DNA of 64,000 nucleotides from RUG14300 sp964391805 (lineage in GTDB: Bacteria > Bacillota > Clostridia > Christensenellales > CAG-1252). The stretch is taken from the NCBI GenBank assembly GCA_964391805.1, contig CAYMNK010000002.1, positions 155,869 to 219,868 on the forward strand, written 5' to 3'. Each line of letters begins with the position of its first letter. The first letter of the stretch is position 1. The notes beneath the pieces were generated by a model that was not told where the DNA came from, ran no database searches, and saw only the letters and a program-made list of their open reading frames with translations. Both the position numbers and the translations under genes were made by a program. Below are positions 33,418 to 42,748 of the stretch, piece by piece.

Positions 33418-35187
33418 TTATTCTTCGCTATTTTCGGATTCTTCGTTTTCCGATTCGGACGATACATTCTCTAACGATGTATCATCTACTATATCGGTTG
33501 TAACCATATCGGGTGAAATAGCGAGGCTTGGTTCGATAGAATCGTTTACGCTCAAAATGTAATCAACACTTCTGAAAACATTTCTAAAGTTAAGACCTTT
33601 GATTGCTTCGGTCAACTTTTTATAGCTATTCTTATTTATCAGTCGCCATATAATAAGAATCATTGCATATAATACTATTCCAACCGCCATACCTATTAAT
33701 GTTCCTATAAAGTCTATCAAAACATCGTTAAACAAACACCATCTACCGGGAGCAAGTTTTTGCAACAGCTCCGATATACCCGCATAACCGAAGGATAGCG
33801 GAACAATAAATACCGTTTGCCATTTTTTTGGACATAACAGAATTGCCGTAAAGAATAATCCAAATCCCAATACTGCCGATAAACCCATATGTCCCATAAA
33901 TTTACGGACAAAAGAATATGATGACGAATATAATTGAACCTTAACAGTCTTATCAACGTAGATACTCGGATCATATAGACTTTGACATCTTATAACTACC
34001 GTTCCATAAGTTTCGGCTGTTAAAATTCCGTCTTGTGTTATGGATGCCTTGCCTTCAAGAACAGACCACTCAACATCTTCTACGTAATTAGCAGGATATG
34101 TTTCCACCTTATACTTGATCGAATCACTGGGCGTAATAATATCCGAACCAATCATTTTCATATATTCCATCGGTATCCTTTGGATCTCTATCTCTATACT
34201 CGCCGATTTTTCGGGATCGAATAACGATGTATATGTCAATGTAACTTTACCGCTACCCCTTGCATTGATATAATCGGAACTGGATGAGTAAACGATGTTT
34301 ACATCGCTACTCGTAACGATACAGCGATATAGATCATTGGATTTATCGATATTGTCGAGCAATTCGTACTTCTTGATATATTGACCTTGTCTTAATTCGA
34401 TATTTTCCTCAATATCTTCTATGCTTTTAAACGTAATACTGGGAATTTCCGGGAGTTCGCCGTATGTTACAATATCCTTTTCTATTACTTTTGTGATAGT
34501 CCCGTTAGTTACCGTAACATAAATTTTAGTACTGCCTGCCTTTCTCGTATAAAGACAACTAAGGTCATATGCAACAATCGAATCATCCTCAACCTCAACT
34601 TTAACACAATCAAATGTCGTTTTGTTATCGTTAAACTTTAGCTGATACATTTTACCGACTTGCATATTGTCAAAATCACCGTCTTTAAGTTCGATACTTG
34701 GCAATGTTTCATCATCGGGAAGTGGCTCAACACCAAAACAGGTAAATGTTACTATATCCCAAATCGATGGATCACTTTTTAAAGTCGCCGTAACTTTAAC
34801 CATACCCGCTTTCGTAAAGGTGATAATACCGTCGTCATCTATGGTAGCATCGCCGGCTCCTGCAAATGCCGGGCCAACAGTCAGCTCCAACTCGGAATCG
34901 ACTGCATTAGCGGGTTCAACTTTTGTAACTATACGTGGATGATCGTCAAAAAAATAATAACTTTTGCGATCTTCGATATAAACGCTGACCGATTGAACTG
35001 TCTTATTGCTGTCTATTTTATCTTGTACACTGAAAGCAGCATTGACCTTGTCTTGTACCTGAGTGGTCATATCACCCGATTTATCGCTCGGGACTAAAGA
35101 AGAACCCCATAAACCAAGCCAAAGGATTATGGTATAACACAGTGCGACGATTGCGATTATTCTTACTACAGAAACATATTTCCTCAT
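33418..35187 (-). CDS. VanZ-like membrane protein with inserted Ig-like domains
   Basis: The 589-residue product has one N-terminal helix (about 8-28) followed by LWGSSLVPSDKSGD, which resembles the FxSSQPG segment after the first VanZ helix. Then come about 370 residues of beta-rich sequence with bacterial Ig-like (Big2) features, such as DGIITFTKAGMVKVTATLKSD and DGILTAETYGTVVIRC. From residue 429 the VanZ pattern resumes: KFMGHMGLSAVLGF, SELLQKLAPGRWCLFNDVLIDFIGTLIG and further helices. A cytoplasmic Ser/Glu-rich acidic tail of about 70 residues ends the protein. VanZ relatives alter glycopeptide resistance in some bacteria, but most members are of unknown function. The start is fixed by AAGGTGG before ATG 35187. 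Confidence 0.8.
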   Translation of the reverse strand: MRKYVSVVRIIAIVALCYTIILWLGLWGSSLVPSDKSGDMTTQVQDKVNAAFSVQDKIDSNKTVQSVSVYIEDRKSYYFFDDHPRIVTKVEPANAVDSELELTVGPAFAGAGDATIDDDGIITFTKAGMVKVTATLKSDPSIWDIVTFTCFGVEPLPDDETLPSIELKDGDFDNMQVGKMYQLKFNDNKTTFDCVKVEVEDDSIVAYDLSCLYTRKAGSTKIYVTVTNGTITKVIEKDIVTYGELPEIPSITFKSIEDIEENIELRQGQYIKKYELLDNIDKSNDLYRCIVTSSDVNIVYSSSSDYINARGSGKVTLTYTSLFDPEKSASIEIEIQRIPMEYMKMIGSDIITPSDSIKYKVETYPANYVEDVEWSVLEGKASITQDGILTAETYGTVVIRCQSLYDPSIYVDKTVKVQLYSSSYSFVRKFMGHMGLSAVLGFGLFFTAILLCPKKWQTVFIVPLSFGYAGISELLQKLAPGRWCLFNDVLIDFIGTLIGMAVGIVLYAMILIIWRLINKNSYKKLTEAIKGLNFRNVFRSVDYILSVNDSIEPSLAISPDMVTTDIVDDTSLENVSSESENEESENSEE

Positions 35188-35284
35188 AATTTCCACCTTA
35201 AAAAACAAACTGACTTAATCATTATAACAGTTAGGTAGTAAAATTGCAAGAAAGATTTTACAAAAAAAATGAAATATGATAGAT

Positions 35285-35700
35285 GTTTTACGTTTAAGAT
35301 ACCGACGCTATGCGTCGCCCTGCGGGTTCGACTACAGGGCGTTGCCCTTCCGCTCAGTATGACCTTGATGGTTATCGTTGTAGTCTGCTATTATATAGAA
35401 ATCATCAAGTTATTCTAAGTCAATGAATGATACAGTCCGCCGTCATACTGAGCGAAATGTTAATGAAGTCGAAATTCGAGCATAGCGAGAATCAAACGGC
35501 GTAGGCGTTTGGTATCTTGCGGACGGTAGTGATAGGTTTTTGTTATTGGAACCGCTTTTATTATCTGGATTAAGATACTGCAAGGCAAGCCTTGCACTGC
35601 CTTGCAGTTCGACTACGGTCTGTCGACCTGCGCTCAGTATGACATAATTGGGCGCTGTCGCTTGCTATGATTTGGATATGGCGATTACTAATCGCCACTA
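35285..35700. repeat. Dispersed structured repeat block 10
   Basis: It contains AGATACCGACGCtatGCGTCG with GGGTTCGACTAC, AGGGCgttGCCCT and CGCTCAGTATGACC. An inverted TIR module lies at 35435-35524. A third unit has GCAAGGcaagCCTTGC, TTCGACTAC, GGTCtgtcGACC and CGCTCAGTATGACA. Near 35677-35693 there is also GGCGATTACTAATCGCC, the core stem of the second hairpin family. Confidence 0.85.
35435..35524 (-). repeat. TIR-bounded repeat module, inverted
   Basis: GTCCGC at 35435-35440 pairs with GCGGAC at 35519-35524. On the minus strand the order is AAGATACC, AAACGCctacgCCGTTT, TTCTCGCTATGCTCGAATTT, TTCGACTTC, then CGCTCAGTATGACGG. Confidence 0.75.
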
Positions 35701-35796
35701 CAATTATAGTTGTTTGTTAAAAGTTTTTATTTCGTCATGCTCTTATAATTTTAAGTTCACTGAATTAAGGAATTTTAAAAAGTTTTCATATATTTA

Positions 35797-35825
35797 TTGC
35801 AAAATGGACGTCTTTATGTTAGAAT
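35797..35825 (+). promoter_or_regulatory. Promoter of the amino-acid permease gene
   Basis: TTGCAA at 35797-35802 and TAGAAT at 35820-35825 are separated by 17 bases and lie 35 bases before the start codon. Confidence 0.65.
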
Positions 35826-35859
35826 GATTACTGTACATACTCTTTAGAGGAAGTGAATT

Positions 35860-37371
35860 ATGGAAAAATTACAGAAAAAATACGGTTTAATTACTGCCAT
35901 TTGTATGGTTGTAGGCATCGTTATCGGCTCGGGTGTATTCTTTAAAGCCGGTAAGGTATTGTCTAATACGGGCGGAAATATCGGTAACAGTCTTTTGGTT
36001 GTCGCTATTGTAGGCGCTATAATGATTATTTGCTCCTTCGTTTTCGCTACTTTGTCTACTAAATACGAAAAAATCAACGGTGTTGTTGACTATGCGGAAG
36101 CAATGCTCGGTAAGAGATATGCATATTACGTCGGTTGGTTTATGACCACTATGTATTATCCTATTATTACATCTACCCTTGCTTGGGTTTCTGCTCAATA
36201 TACCGCTATCCTTTTCGATCTCGATATTTCAAGTGCAGGTCATATCGCTATTGCGACATTCTATCTTATAGCAGGCTATGCGGTTAACTCACTGTCTCCG
36301 AAAATTGCCGGTAAATTCCAAGTTTCTACCACTATCATCAAATTGATTCCGTTGGCTATAATGGCGATCGTCGGTACAATCGTAGGACTTGCAAACGGTA
36401 CAACCGTAGAATCCTTTAAAACATCATTAGAGGGTACAAGCGGTATTCAAAACAATATTTTCTCCGCTGTTGTCGCATTCGCTTTTGCATATGAGGGCTG
36501 GATCATAGCAACCTCTATAAACTCCGAATTAAAGAATTCCAAGAAGAACCTTTATATCGCTCTATTCTTCGGCGCTATAATAGTTGTCGGCGTATATATG
36601 CTCTACTTCTTAGGTCTATCGGGCGTTTTGACACCGTCGGAAATAATCGGTTCGGGTGATGAACTTCCTCAGAATGCATTCACGGCACTCTTCAATAGTG
36701 AGGTTATGGGCACCATTATTATGGTATTCGTTGTTGTTTCATGCTTGGGCACGATGAATGGCGTAATGCTTGGTTGTTGCAGAGGTATGTATTCGCTTGC
36801 AGCACGTAACGAAGGACCCATGCCGAAAGTATTCTCTCAAGTCGATAAGCAAACAAATATGCCCCACAACTCCGCAATCATTGCTTTGTTCCTTTGTGCA
36901 TGTTGGTTGATCCAATGGCAATTGTTCTTCTTCGATAATGCTGCTATGGGCGCAGACAGAATCTCGTTGTTTTGGTGCTGGGAATCGGATGAAATCTCCA
37001 TCATTACATTGTACGCATTCTATATTCCTATTTTCGTCACAATGATGATTAAGTGTAAGGATTTACACCCCGTAAAACGTTTCGTAATGCCCGGACTTGC
37101 AACCGCTTGTTGCGTGTTTATGTGCTATTGTGCATACGATACATACAAGGGACACGGACAAATATGGAGTTATCTCGCAGTATTCGCAATTATTATGTTC
37201 ATCGGCTTCTTATTCTCTGCTGATTTCAAAAAATTGTTATCGAAATGGACAAACGGTAAATATCAATATATCGAATTTGTAGAAAACGACGTGGAAGAAA
37301 ATGAAGGCAACGACGAAGACATGGTTGTTGAAAAAAGTGAAGAACAAGTGGCAGAAGCCATAGAAGAATAG
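35860..37371 (+). CDS. Amino acid permease, APC superfamily
   Basis: The 503-residue product has about 12 transmembrane helices and the APC-family N-terminal signature GLITAICMVVGIVIGSGVFFKAG, the GxG-type break in helix 1. It also has FAFAYEGWIIATSINSELKNSKKN in the helix 6 region. It resembles the LAT-type amino acid exchangers and transporters of Firmicutes. The C-terminal 35 residues are a Glu-rich soluble tail (EENEGNDEDM and similar), unusual for the family. GGAAG lies just before the ATG. It is a single-gene unit with a strong promoter and terminator. The substrate is not predictable from sequence. Confidence 0.88.
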   Translation: MEKLQKKYGLITAICMVVGIVIGSGVFFKAGKVLSNTGGNIGNSLLVVAIVGAIMIICSFVFATLSTKYEKINGVVDYAEAMLGKRYAYYVGWFMTTMYYPIITSTLAWVSAQYTAILFDLDISSAGHIAIATFYLIAGYAVNSLSPKIAGKFQVSTTIIKLIPLAIMAIVGTIVGLANGTTVESFKTSLEGTSGIQNNIFSAVVAFAFAYEGWIIATSINSELKNSKKNLYIALFFGAIIVVGVYMLYFLGLSGVLTPSEIIGSGDELPQNAFTALFNSEVMGTIIMVFVVVSCLGTMNGVMLGCCRGMYSLAARNEGPMPKVFSQVDKQTNMPHNSAIIALFLCACWLIQWQLFFFDNAAMGADRISLFWCWESDEISIITLYAFYIPIFVTMMIKCKDLHPVKRFVMPGLATACCVFMCYCAYDTYKGHGQIWSYLAVFAIIMFIGFLFSADFKKLLSKWTNGKYQYIEFVENDVEENEGNDEDMVVEKSEEQVAEAIEE

Positions 37372-37382
37372 TTTAGTTTATT

Positions 37383-37419
37383 AAAGCCGTCTCGCAAGAA
37401 AATGCGGACGGCTTTTTTT
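37383..37419 (+). terminator. Rho-independent terminator
   Basis: AAAGCCGTC at 37383-37391 pairs with GACGGCTTT at 37407-37415, with seven T starting at 37413 that run into GAGTGAAAAG. Confidence 0.9.
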
Positions 37420-37607
37420 GAGTGAAAAGAAAAAAAAGAGATAAGAAAAGCGGAGTTCTTTTGATTGATAGTACTTCCAAAATGGTAGTTAAGGGGGTAT
37501 TTTTTTAATATTTTTCAATTTTTACCCCTTTAAACGTCAATTTAAATAAATATAACAAGTTCAAAAATATAAATCAAGTGCGATGACATACTCTATTTTC
37601 ACAAGGA

Positions 37608-37690
37608 AGCAGATACCGATGCGTTGCATCGCCCTATCGGGTTCGACTACAGACTTCGTCTTCGCTCAGTATGACATGATGGGTCGCTTT
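37608..37690 (+). repeat. Dispersed structured repeat, copy 11
   Basis: GCAGATACCGATGCgttGCATCG, GGGTTCGACTAC, AGACttcGTCT and CGCTCAGTATGACATGATGGG. This copy has the simplest complete form of the module. Confidence 0.85.
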
Positions 37691-37781
37691 CTCCTGTCTC
37701 CAGTTGAAATCATACAAAAACACTACGATTATTTTTAGATATACTTATTTGGATAACATTTATCATATTATTATATTGAAA

Positions 37782-37825
37782 TTGACAAAGCATATGTGCG
37801 TGTGATAATATTAAGATAAGATTAT
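37782..37825 (+). promoter_or_regulatory. feo promoter with overlapping imperfect palindrome
   Basis: TTGACA at 37782-37787 and TAATAT at 37806-37811 are 18 bases apart. A 21-base imperfect palindrome at 37805-37825, ATAAT-x-TTA-x3-TAA-x-ATTAT, covers the -10 box. In this position it could bind a Fur- or DtxR-type iron regulator, but it does not match a canonical box exactly. Confidence 0.5.
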
Positions 37826-37841
37826 AAAAAGAGTTTTCACT

Positions 37842-40190
37842 ATGAACCTTAATGAATTGAAAATTAATCAAAGTGCTATAGTTTTGGCCGTCAACGGTGA
37901 GGATACCCTTAGACGGCACTTCCTCGATATGGGTTTAGTTCCCGGTGTCGAGGTTACTCTCGTTAAGTTTGCGCCTATGGGCGATCCGATGCAACTTTTG
38001 ATAAGGGGCTACGAACTTACCCTTCGTCTCGACGACGCCAAAGAAATCGAAATCGGAGATCCTTATATCAAAGAAGCAGACAGTAGTTCGAGTAATTCTC
38101 GCAAAGTTCCTCGTTTTCACCCGGGATTAGGCGAAGGCGGTAAATTTCATATTAAAAAGGACGAACATCCCCTTCCTAAAGGCACTACTCTTACATTTGC
38201 CCTTGCAGGTAATCAAAATTCGGGTAAAACTACCCTTTTCAATCAACTAACAGGCTCGAATCAGCATGTCGGCAATTTTCCCGGTGTAACCGTTGACCAA
38301 AAGAATGGAAAAATTAAGGGCAGAGATAATACCTTGGTAACAGACCTACCCGGTATCTATTCGCTTTCACCTTACACCGACGAGGAAATTGTTTCTCGTA
38401 GATTTATTCTCGAAAACAAACCTACGGGCATTATCAACATAGTTGATGCTACAAATATCGAAAGAAATCTTTATCTAACCATGCAATTGATAGAACTCGG
38501 CGTACCTATGGTCGTCGCTCTCAATATGATGGATGAAGTCAAGGGTAACGGAGGCTCTATCGACATTAATGCAATGGAAGAACTATTAGGCGTACCCGTC
38601 GTTCCCATATCCGCCGCGAAAAACGAGGGCGTAAACGAATTGATCGAACACGCCGTACACGTTGCAGAATACAGAGAATGCCCAAGAAGATTTGATTTTT
38701 GTGACAAGGAAAAGGAAGGCGCTGTACATAGATGCTTACACGGTATTATGCATCTTATAGAGGACCATGCTCAAAAGGCGGGTGTTCCTATTAGGTTTGC
38801 CGCAAGTAAAATCATAGAGGGCGACAGCCTCATTATGGATGCACTCAATCTCGATAACAACGAAAAAGAACTCGTAGAACACATCATAATTCAGCTCGAA
38901 GAAGAACGTGGACTCGATAGAGCTGCAGCAATTGCCGATATGCGTTTCTCGTTTATACAAGGACTTTGCGATCAAGTGGTCACTAAGCCGAAAGAAAGCA
39001 AGGAGCATTCGAGGTCCCAAAAAATCGATAAGATTTTGACCGGTAAATACACTGCTATTCCGTCATTTATACTTATTATGGCTGCGGTTTTTTTCCTTAC
39101 ATTCAGAGTTATCGGATATTATCTCCAAATGGCTCTCGAATTGGGTATAGATGCTTTTATCGGCGTGATAGACAATGCGTTCACCGATTGGCAAGTCAAT
39201 TCCGTCATTCATTCGCTTATAGTGGACGGAATACTGCAAGGCGTGGGAAGTGTTTTATCATTTATCCCTATCATTGTGGTTTTATTCCTTTTCCTTTCCC
39301 TTTTGGAAGACAGCGGATATATGGCAAGGGTTGCGTTCGTAATGGATAAACTACTAAGAAAAATCGGTTTATCGGGCAAAAGCATCGTGCCTATGCTTAT
39401 TGGTTTCGGCTGTACTGTCCCCGGTGTAATGGCTACAAGGACACTCTCAAGCGACCGCGACCGCAAAATGACTATACTTATGACTCCTTATATGAGTTGC
39501 TCGGCTAAACTCCCAGTTTATAGTTTCCTTGCATCCGCATTCTTCGGCAAGTACGCTTGGCTCGTTATGATCGCTATGTACTTTATCGGCATAATCGTCG
39601 GCATCCTTTTTGCTCTCATTTCCAAAGCTACGGTATTCAAGGGCTCCCCTATTCCCTTCGTAATGGAATTACCTAACTACCGTATGCCCGGAGCGAAAAA
39701 CGTACTTTTGTTGTTGTGGGATAAGATTAAGGACTTTTTGAAGCGTGCTTTCTCGGTAATTCTTATAGCGACCATCGCAATTTGGTTCTTGCAATCGTTT
39801 AACTTCAATCTGCAACTGATCGATGATCCCGAAAGCAGTATCCTTGCTGTTGCCGCAGGGTGGATCGCTCCTATATTTAAACCGCTCGGATTCGGCGATT
39901 GGAGAATCGTTACCGCTCTTATTTCAGGCTTTATCGCAAAAGAAAGCGTCGTTTCATCTCTCGAAGTTTTAGGCGGTATCGAAATGCTACATGCATTGAT
40001 TTCACCTTGTGCATGCTTCTCTCTTTTGGTATTCTGCACACTTTATACCCCTTGCGTTGCGGCTATCGCATCGGTCAAAAAAGAACTGGGCGGTAAATGG
40101 TCGGCAGTCATTGTTTTGCTACAATGCGTCGTCGCTTGGTTATGTGCGGGCGTAGTAAGTCTTATCGGATTTTTGGCAGGAGTGCTATAA
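37842..40190 (+). CDS. feoB: FeoA-FeoB fusion, ferrous iron transporter
   Basis: The 782-residue product begins with a FeoA SH3-like domain (about 1-75, with RRHFLDMGLVPGVEVTLVKFAPMGDPMQ in parts) joined by a polar linker to FeoB. The G-protein domain has GNQNSGKT at 123-130, DLPGIYSL and ALNMMDE. A helical regulatory domain follows, and then the membrane channel with GYMARVAFVMD, IGFGCTVPG, PYMSCSAKLPVY and ESVVSSLEV. FeoB takes up Fe(II) in anaerobic bacteria. Fusion of FeoA to FeoB is known in Bacteroidetes and some Firmicutes. The gene is followed one base later by a Cys-rich partner gene. Confidence 0.95.
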   Translation: MNLNELKINQSAIVLAVNGEDTLRRHFLDMGLVPGVEVTLVKFAPMGDPMQLLIRGYELTLRLDDAKEIEIGDPYIKEADSSSSNSRKVPRFHPGLGEGGKFHIKKDEHPLPKGTTLTFALAGNQNSGKTTLFNQLTGSNQHVGNFPGVTVDQKNGKIKGRDNTLVTDLPGIYSLSPYTDEEIVSRRFILENKPTGIINIVDATNIERNLYLTMQLIELGVPMVVALNMMDEVKGNGGSIDINAMEELLGVPVVPISAAKNEGVNELIEHAVHVAEYRECPRRFDFCDKEKEGAVHRCLHGIMHLIEDHAQKAGVPIRFAASKIIEGDSLIMDALNLDNNEKELVEHIIIQLEEERGLDRAAAIADMRFSFIQGLCDQVVTKPKESKEHSRSQKIDKILTGKYTAIPSFILIMAAVFFLTFRVIGYYLQMALELGIDAFIGVIDNAFTDWQVNSVIHSLIVDGILQGVGSVLSFIPIIVVLFLFLSLLEDSGYMARVAFVMDKLLRKIGLSGKSIVPMLIGFGCTVPGVMATRTLSSDRDRKMTILMTPYMSCSAKLPVYSFLASAFFGKYAWLVMIAMYFIGIIVGILFALISKATVFKGSPIPFVMELPNYRMPGAKNVLLLLWDKIKDFLKRAFSVILIATIAIWFLQSFNFNLQLIDDPESSILAVAAGWIAPIFKPLGFGDWRIVTALISGFIAKESVVSSLEVLGGIEMLHALISPCACFSLLVFCTLYTPCVAAIASVKKELGGKWSAVIVLLQCVVAWLCAGVVSLIGFLAGVL

Positions 40191-40191
40191 G

Positions 40192-40752
40192 ATGCTTATC
40201 TCCTCTTTAAATTTCAATACTCCTACAATCATAATTATATGCGTTTTATCGGCAATAGTGCTTTTTTCATTAATTGCTACCGTCGTATCTAAAAAACGAA
40301 GAAAACAGTGTTCGGGTAACTGCGGATGTTGTTCTGCTTGTTCTAAGCCGTCTTATACTTATGAAGAAATTCGTGATAGTTTAGTGATTACTCCCCTTAA
40401 CAATAAACACTACAGTGACGCGATCGAACTACTCAAAATACAAAAAAGTGAACTAAAAAACATCAAAAACAGCGAAAAATACCTGTTTTATAAGGCTTTA
40501 TCATATTCGGCAGCCACTCGTGCCCTATTTTATAATGATGACCTTATGGGGTTTGCAGTATTAACAGATAATTACAAAAAACATAGAATTGGATTATTCC
40601 CAGCATTATACATCAAAATGAAGGAGTTAGCTAAGCCCTATAAAGAGTTTGCTGATACCTATAAACAAAAAAAGAATACCGATCAAGGCATTCTCCTAAT
40701 TGCAGTCGATCCATTCGCTTCACCCGATAAGCTTAGGGGAATGCTTGGTTAA
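40192..40752 (+). CDS. FeoB-associated Cys-rich membrane protein with extra C-terminal domain
   Basis: The 186-residue product has one N-terminal membrane helix (about 12-33), then a basic stretch and CSGNCGCCSACSK, which is the FeoB-associated Cys-rich motif. Ordinary proteins of this kind end at about 50-70 residues. Here a further 125 residues follow, helical and basic (HYSDAIELLKIQKSELKNIKNSEKYL shortened here to its pattern), ending IAVDPFASPDKLRGMLG. That domain is not recognised. Location one base after feoB and the motif argue for a role in iron uptake, perhaps as a metal-binding accessory. The function of the extra domain is unknown. Confidence 0.8.
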   Translation: MLISSLNFNTPTIIIICVLSAIVLFSLIATVVSKKRRKQCSGNCGCCSACSKPSYTYEEIRDSLVITPLNNKHYSDAIELLKIQKSELKNIKNSEKYLFYKALSYSAATRALFYNDDLMGFAVLTDNYKKHRIGLFPALYIKMKELAKPYKEFADTYKQKKNTDQGILLIAVDPFASPDKLRGMLG

Positions 40753-40784
40753 ATTTACCGACGCTTATAATTAGTGTTCGTTAC

Positions 40785-41042
40785 CGTCCAAAATACTGCA
40801 AGGTAAACCTTACACTGCTACGCAGTTCGACTGCGGTCTATCGACCTACGCTCAGTATGACGGGACGGGAAATAGTATGACATTTGATAGTGATCGTTAT
40901 CGTCAAAGATAATGACCATTATCGTCCGCAAGATACCAAGTGCCCACAATTTGATTCTCACTTCGTTCGAATTTCGACTACGCTCAATATGACGGCGGAC
41001 GAGATTAGCTCAGTATGACATCGGACTCTGCTTAGTATGATA
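40785..41042 (+). repeat. Dispersed structured repeat block 12
   Basis: The first unit has GATACTGCAAGGTAAACCTTAC, CTGCtacGCAG, TTCGACTGC, GGTCtatcGACC and CGCTCAGTATGACGGGACG. The TIR module follows at 40923-41001 and a degenerate CAGTATGACA tail ends the block. It separates two convergent genes. Confidence 0.85.
40923..41001 (+). repeat. TIR-bounded repeat module
   Basis: CGTCCGC at 40923-40929 and GCGGACG at 40995-41001 are exact inverted repeats. Inside are AAGATACCAAG, CACAATTTGATTC, TCACTTCGTTCGAATTTCG and CTACGCTCAATATGACGG. A near-identical 5' half lies at 42080-42140. Confidence 0.8.
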
Positions 41043-41069
41043 AATAAACATTCCTAATGTCAATATTTT

Positions 41070-41804
41070 TTATGCATTTTTGGATTTGATTTTTTTGATG
41101 AATTGGGGAGTATAAAGGAGTCCGAGATAGAGAACTATTATCGGCAATACTATTAGCAAATAATAATACGAATGCGGTATGATCTTCCAGAACAACTCAA
41201 GAACAGGAATGGATGGAGTAATACTATACATGTAATTGACTATAATTAATGCACCCGACGGATCGAGGACATTGTTATTTGCGCAATATGCATTTATTCC
41301 AACGTTGATAAAGTGTATTGCCGTATATGTTACAAATGTTATTACCAATGTCGAAATTATAGTCTTATAATCCTTTTCGGTCAGTTTGAGTGCAAACATC
41401 AATATAGGTATCCCGAATTCAAAAATGTGCGGGAAATAATAGAACGCAAATACGTCGCTGAATATCTCGTAATTTGCTTGTCCGTTATTCATTACGAGTG
41501 CGCAAAGCGCACCAAGAGACCAAAGACATAAGAGATTGTTGAGAATCTTGCTTCTCGTAATAACCGCTATCGGTAGTACCAATGCCGCTATAGAACAAAG
41601 ATGAAATGGTAAATATTCTAAAGGTGATCCCCATTTGACTAAATTAAAAATTATCGCCGATATTCCACTAAACGATAACACAAAAAGAACTGCAGTTTTG
41701 ACTTTATCACTACGATTTCTAAGTACAAAATACAGTCCGACAACTATTCCTATTGCTATTACTAACGATACTATGTGAGTAACGGTAAAATTACCCCATA
41801 TCAT
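41070..41804 (-). CDS. YwaF/TIGR02206-family membrane protein
   Basis: The 244-residue product has about seven transmembrane helices. The LEYLPFHLCSIAALVLPIAVI, LLCLWSLGALCALV and IVNYMYSITPS segments fit the TIGR02206 (YwaF-like) family of integral membrane proteins. Members have conserved polar residues in helices (Pro-Phe-His-Leu-Cys and Asn-Tyr-Met-Tyr) but no known function. It is a single gene, convergent with the feo operon across a repeat block. A hydrophilic C-terminus (KKIKSKNA) faces the cytoplasm. Confidence 0.75.
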   Translation of the reverse strand: MIWGNFTVTHIVSLVIAIGIVVGLYFVLRNRSDKVKTAVLFVLSFSGISAIIFNLVKWGSPLEYLPFHLCSIAALVLPIAVITRSKILNNLLCLWSLGALCALVMNNGQANYEIFSDVFAFYYFPHIFEFGIPILMFALKLTEKDYKTIISTLVITFVTYTAIHFINVGINAYCANNNVLDPSGALIIVNYMYSITPSIPVLELFWKIIPHSYYYLLIVLPIIVLYLGLLYTPQFIKKIKSKNA

Positions 41805-42059
41805 ATTTATGCCTCCTACAGTACATTATTATGTACAAAGATAGTATTTTAATCAGTATGGATTTATCATATCATTTTAATGTTTTTTTGTAAAGTATTT
41901 TTAATAAACATCGATATATTTCACATAACAGTCACAACATAGTTCATTTCCGCAAAGTCGATAATTGTGAATAATTGGTTATTAATTGTAACAATTAAAG
42001 TCTTTAACATGGGTGATAAGACACAGTAAAGTTCTACGAAGCAAAATTGTGCTTTTTTT

Positions 42060-42440
42060 TGATTGATGGTGCTCGTTATCGTCCGCAAGATACCAAGTGC
42101 CCACAATTTGATTCTCACTTCGTTCGAATTTCGACTACGCCGAAGGACGCAATTAGTAATCGCCCGCATCAATTGGAAATCCATATAGCAGTGGACGGAC
42201 GCTAACGCGAATGATGTTATGCTCTGCATAATGATGTCACTTCGTATGATGTTTGCCTACGGCAAATGAAGTTTTGCTACTGCAAAATTACGGATGCAGA
42301 TTCCGACACTTTGTGTCGCCCTATCGGGTTCGACTTCGGTCTGTCGACCTACGCTCAGTATGACATTTGATGGTGTTGTGCTTTTTATAGTTCGCTCAGT
42401 ATGACGGGACGGAAAACAGTATAACAAGATAGAACGCTAA
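42060..42440 (+). repeat. Dispersed structured repeat block 13
   Basis: A truncated TIR module (42080-42140, CGTCCGCAAGATACC) runs into GGACGCaattagtaatCGCCC, then GTGGACGGACGCTAACGC and short TGAAG-type units. A final unit AGATTCCGACACttTGTGTCG has GGGTTCGACTTC, GGTCtgtcGACC, CGCTCAGTATGACATTTG and CAGTATGACGGGACGG. GACAC/GTGTC is another compensated stem. Confidence 0.8.
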
Positions 42441-42463
42441 CGCCTATCTTGATGAGAATTTAG

Positions 42464-42502
42464 TAAAAAAATCGACAAGCCCTTTCGAAGCTTGTCGAAT
42501 TT
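42464..42502 (-). terminator. Terminator of tRNA-Pro
   Basis: On the minus strand TCGACAAGC pairs with GCTTGTCGA, followed by TTTTTTT. It starts next to the encoded CCA end of the tRNA. Confidence 0.85.
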
Positions 42503-42503
42503 T

Positions 42504-42580
42504 GGTCGAGGAGACGGGATTCGAACCCACGGCCTCTTGGTCCCGAACCAAGCGCGCTACCAAACTGCGCTACTCCTCGA
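42504..42580 (-). tRNA. tRNA-Pro (anticodon CGG)
   Basis: Minus strand, 77 bases including an encoded CCA. The acceptor stem is CGAGGAG/CTCCTCG and the D arm contains AGTTTGGTAGC. The anticodon stem CTTGG/CCAAG holds the loop TTCGGGA, giving CGG, and the T arm is GTGGGTTCGAATCCC. It is isolated, with its own terminator. Confidence 0.95.
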
Positions 42581-42748
42581 TTTAAATATCTCGATTTAAA
42601 TATTTAGCCTATGAAGTCAATACTATGTTGAAAACATCAGTTAAAAGTCTAAATAACTTTTAAATGTTTCGCAAATATTTATTTCATACGCTATTTATTA
42701 TATTAACAAAAAAAATCATATTAGTCAACTTGTTTTAGATAAATTGAC

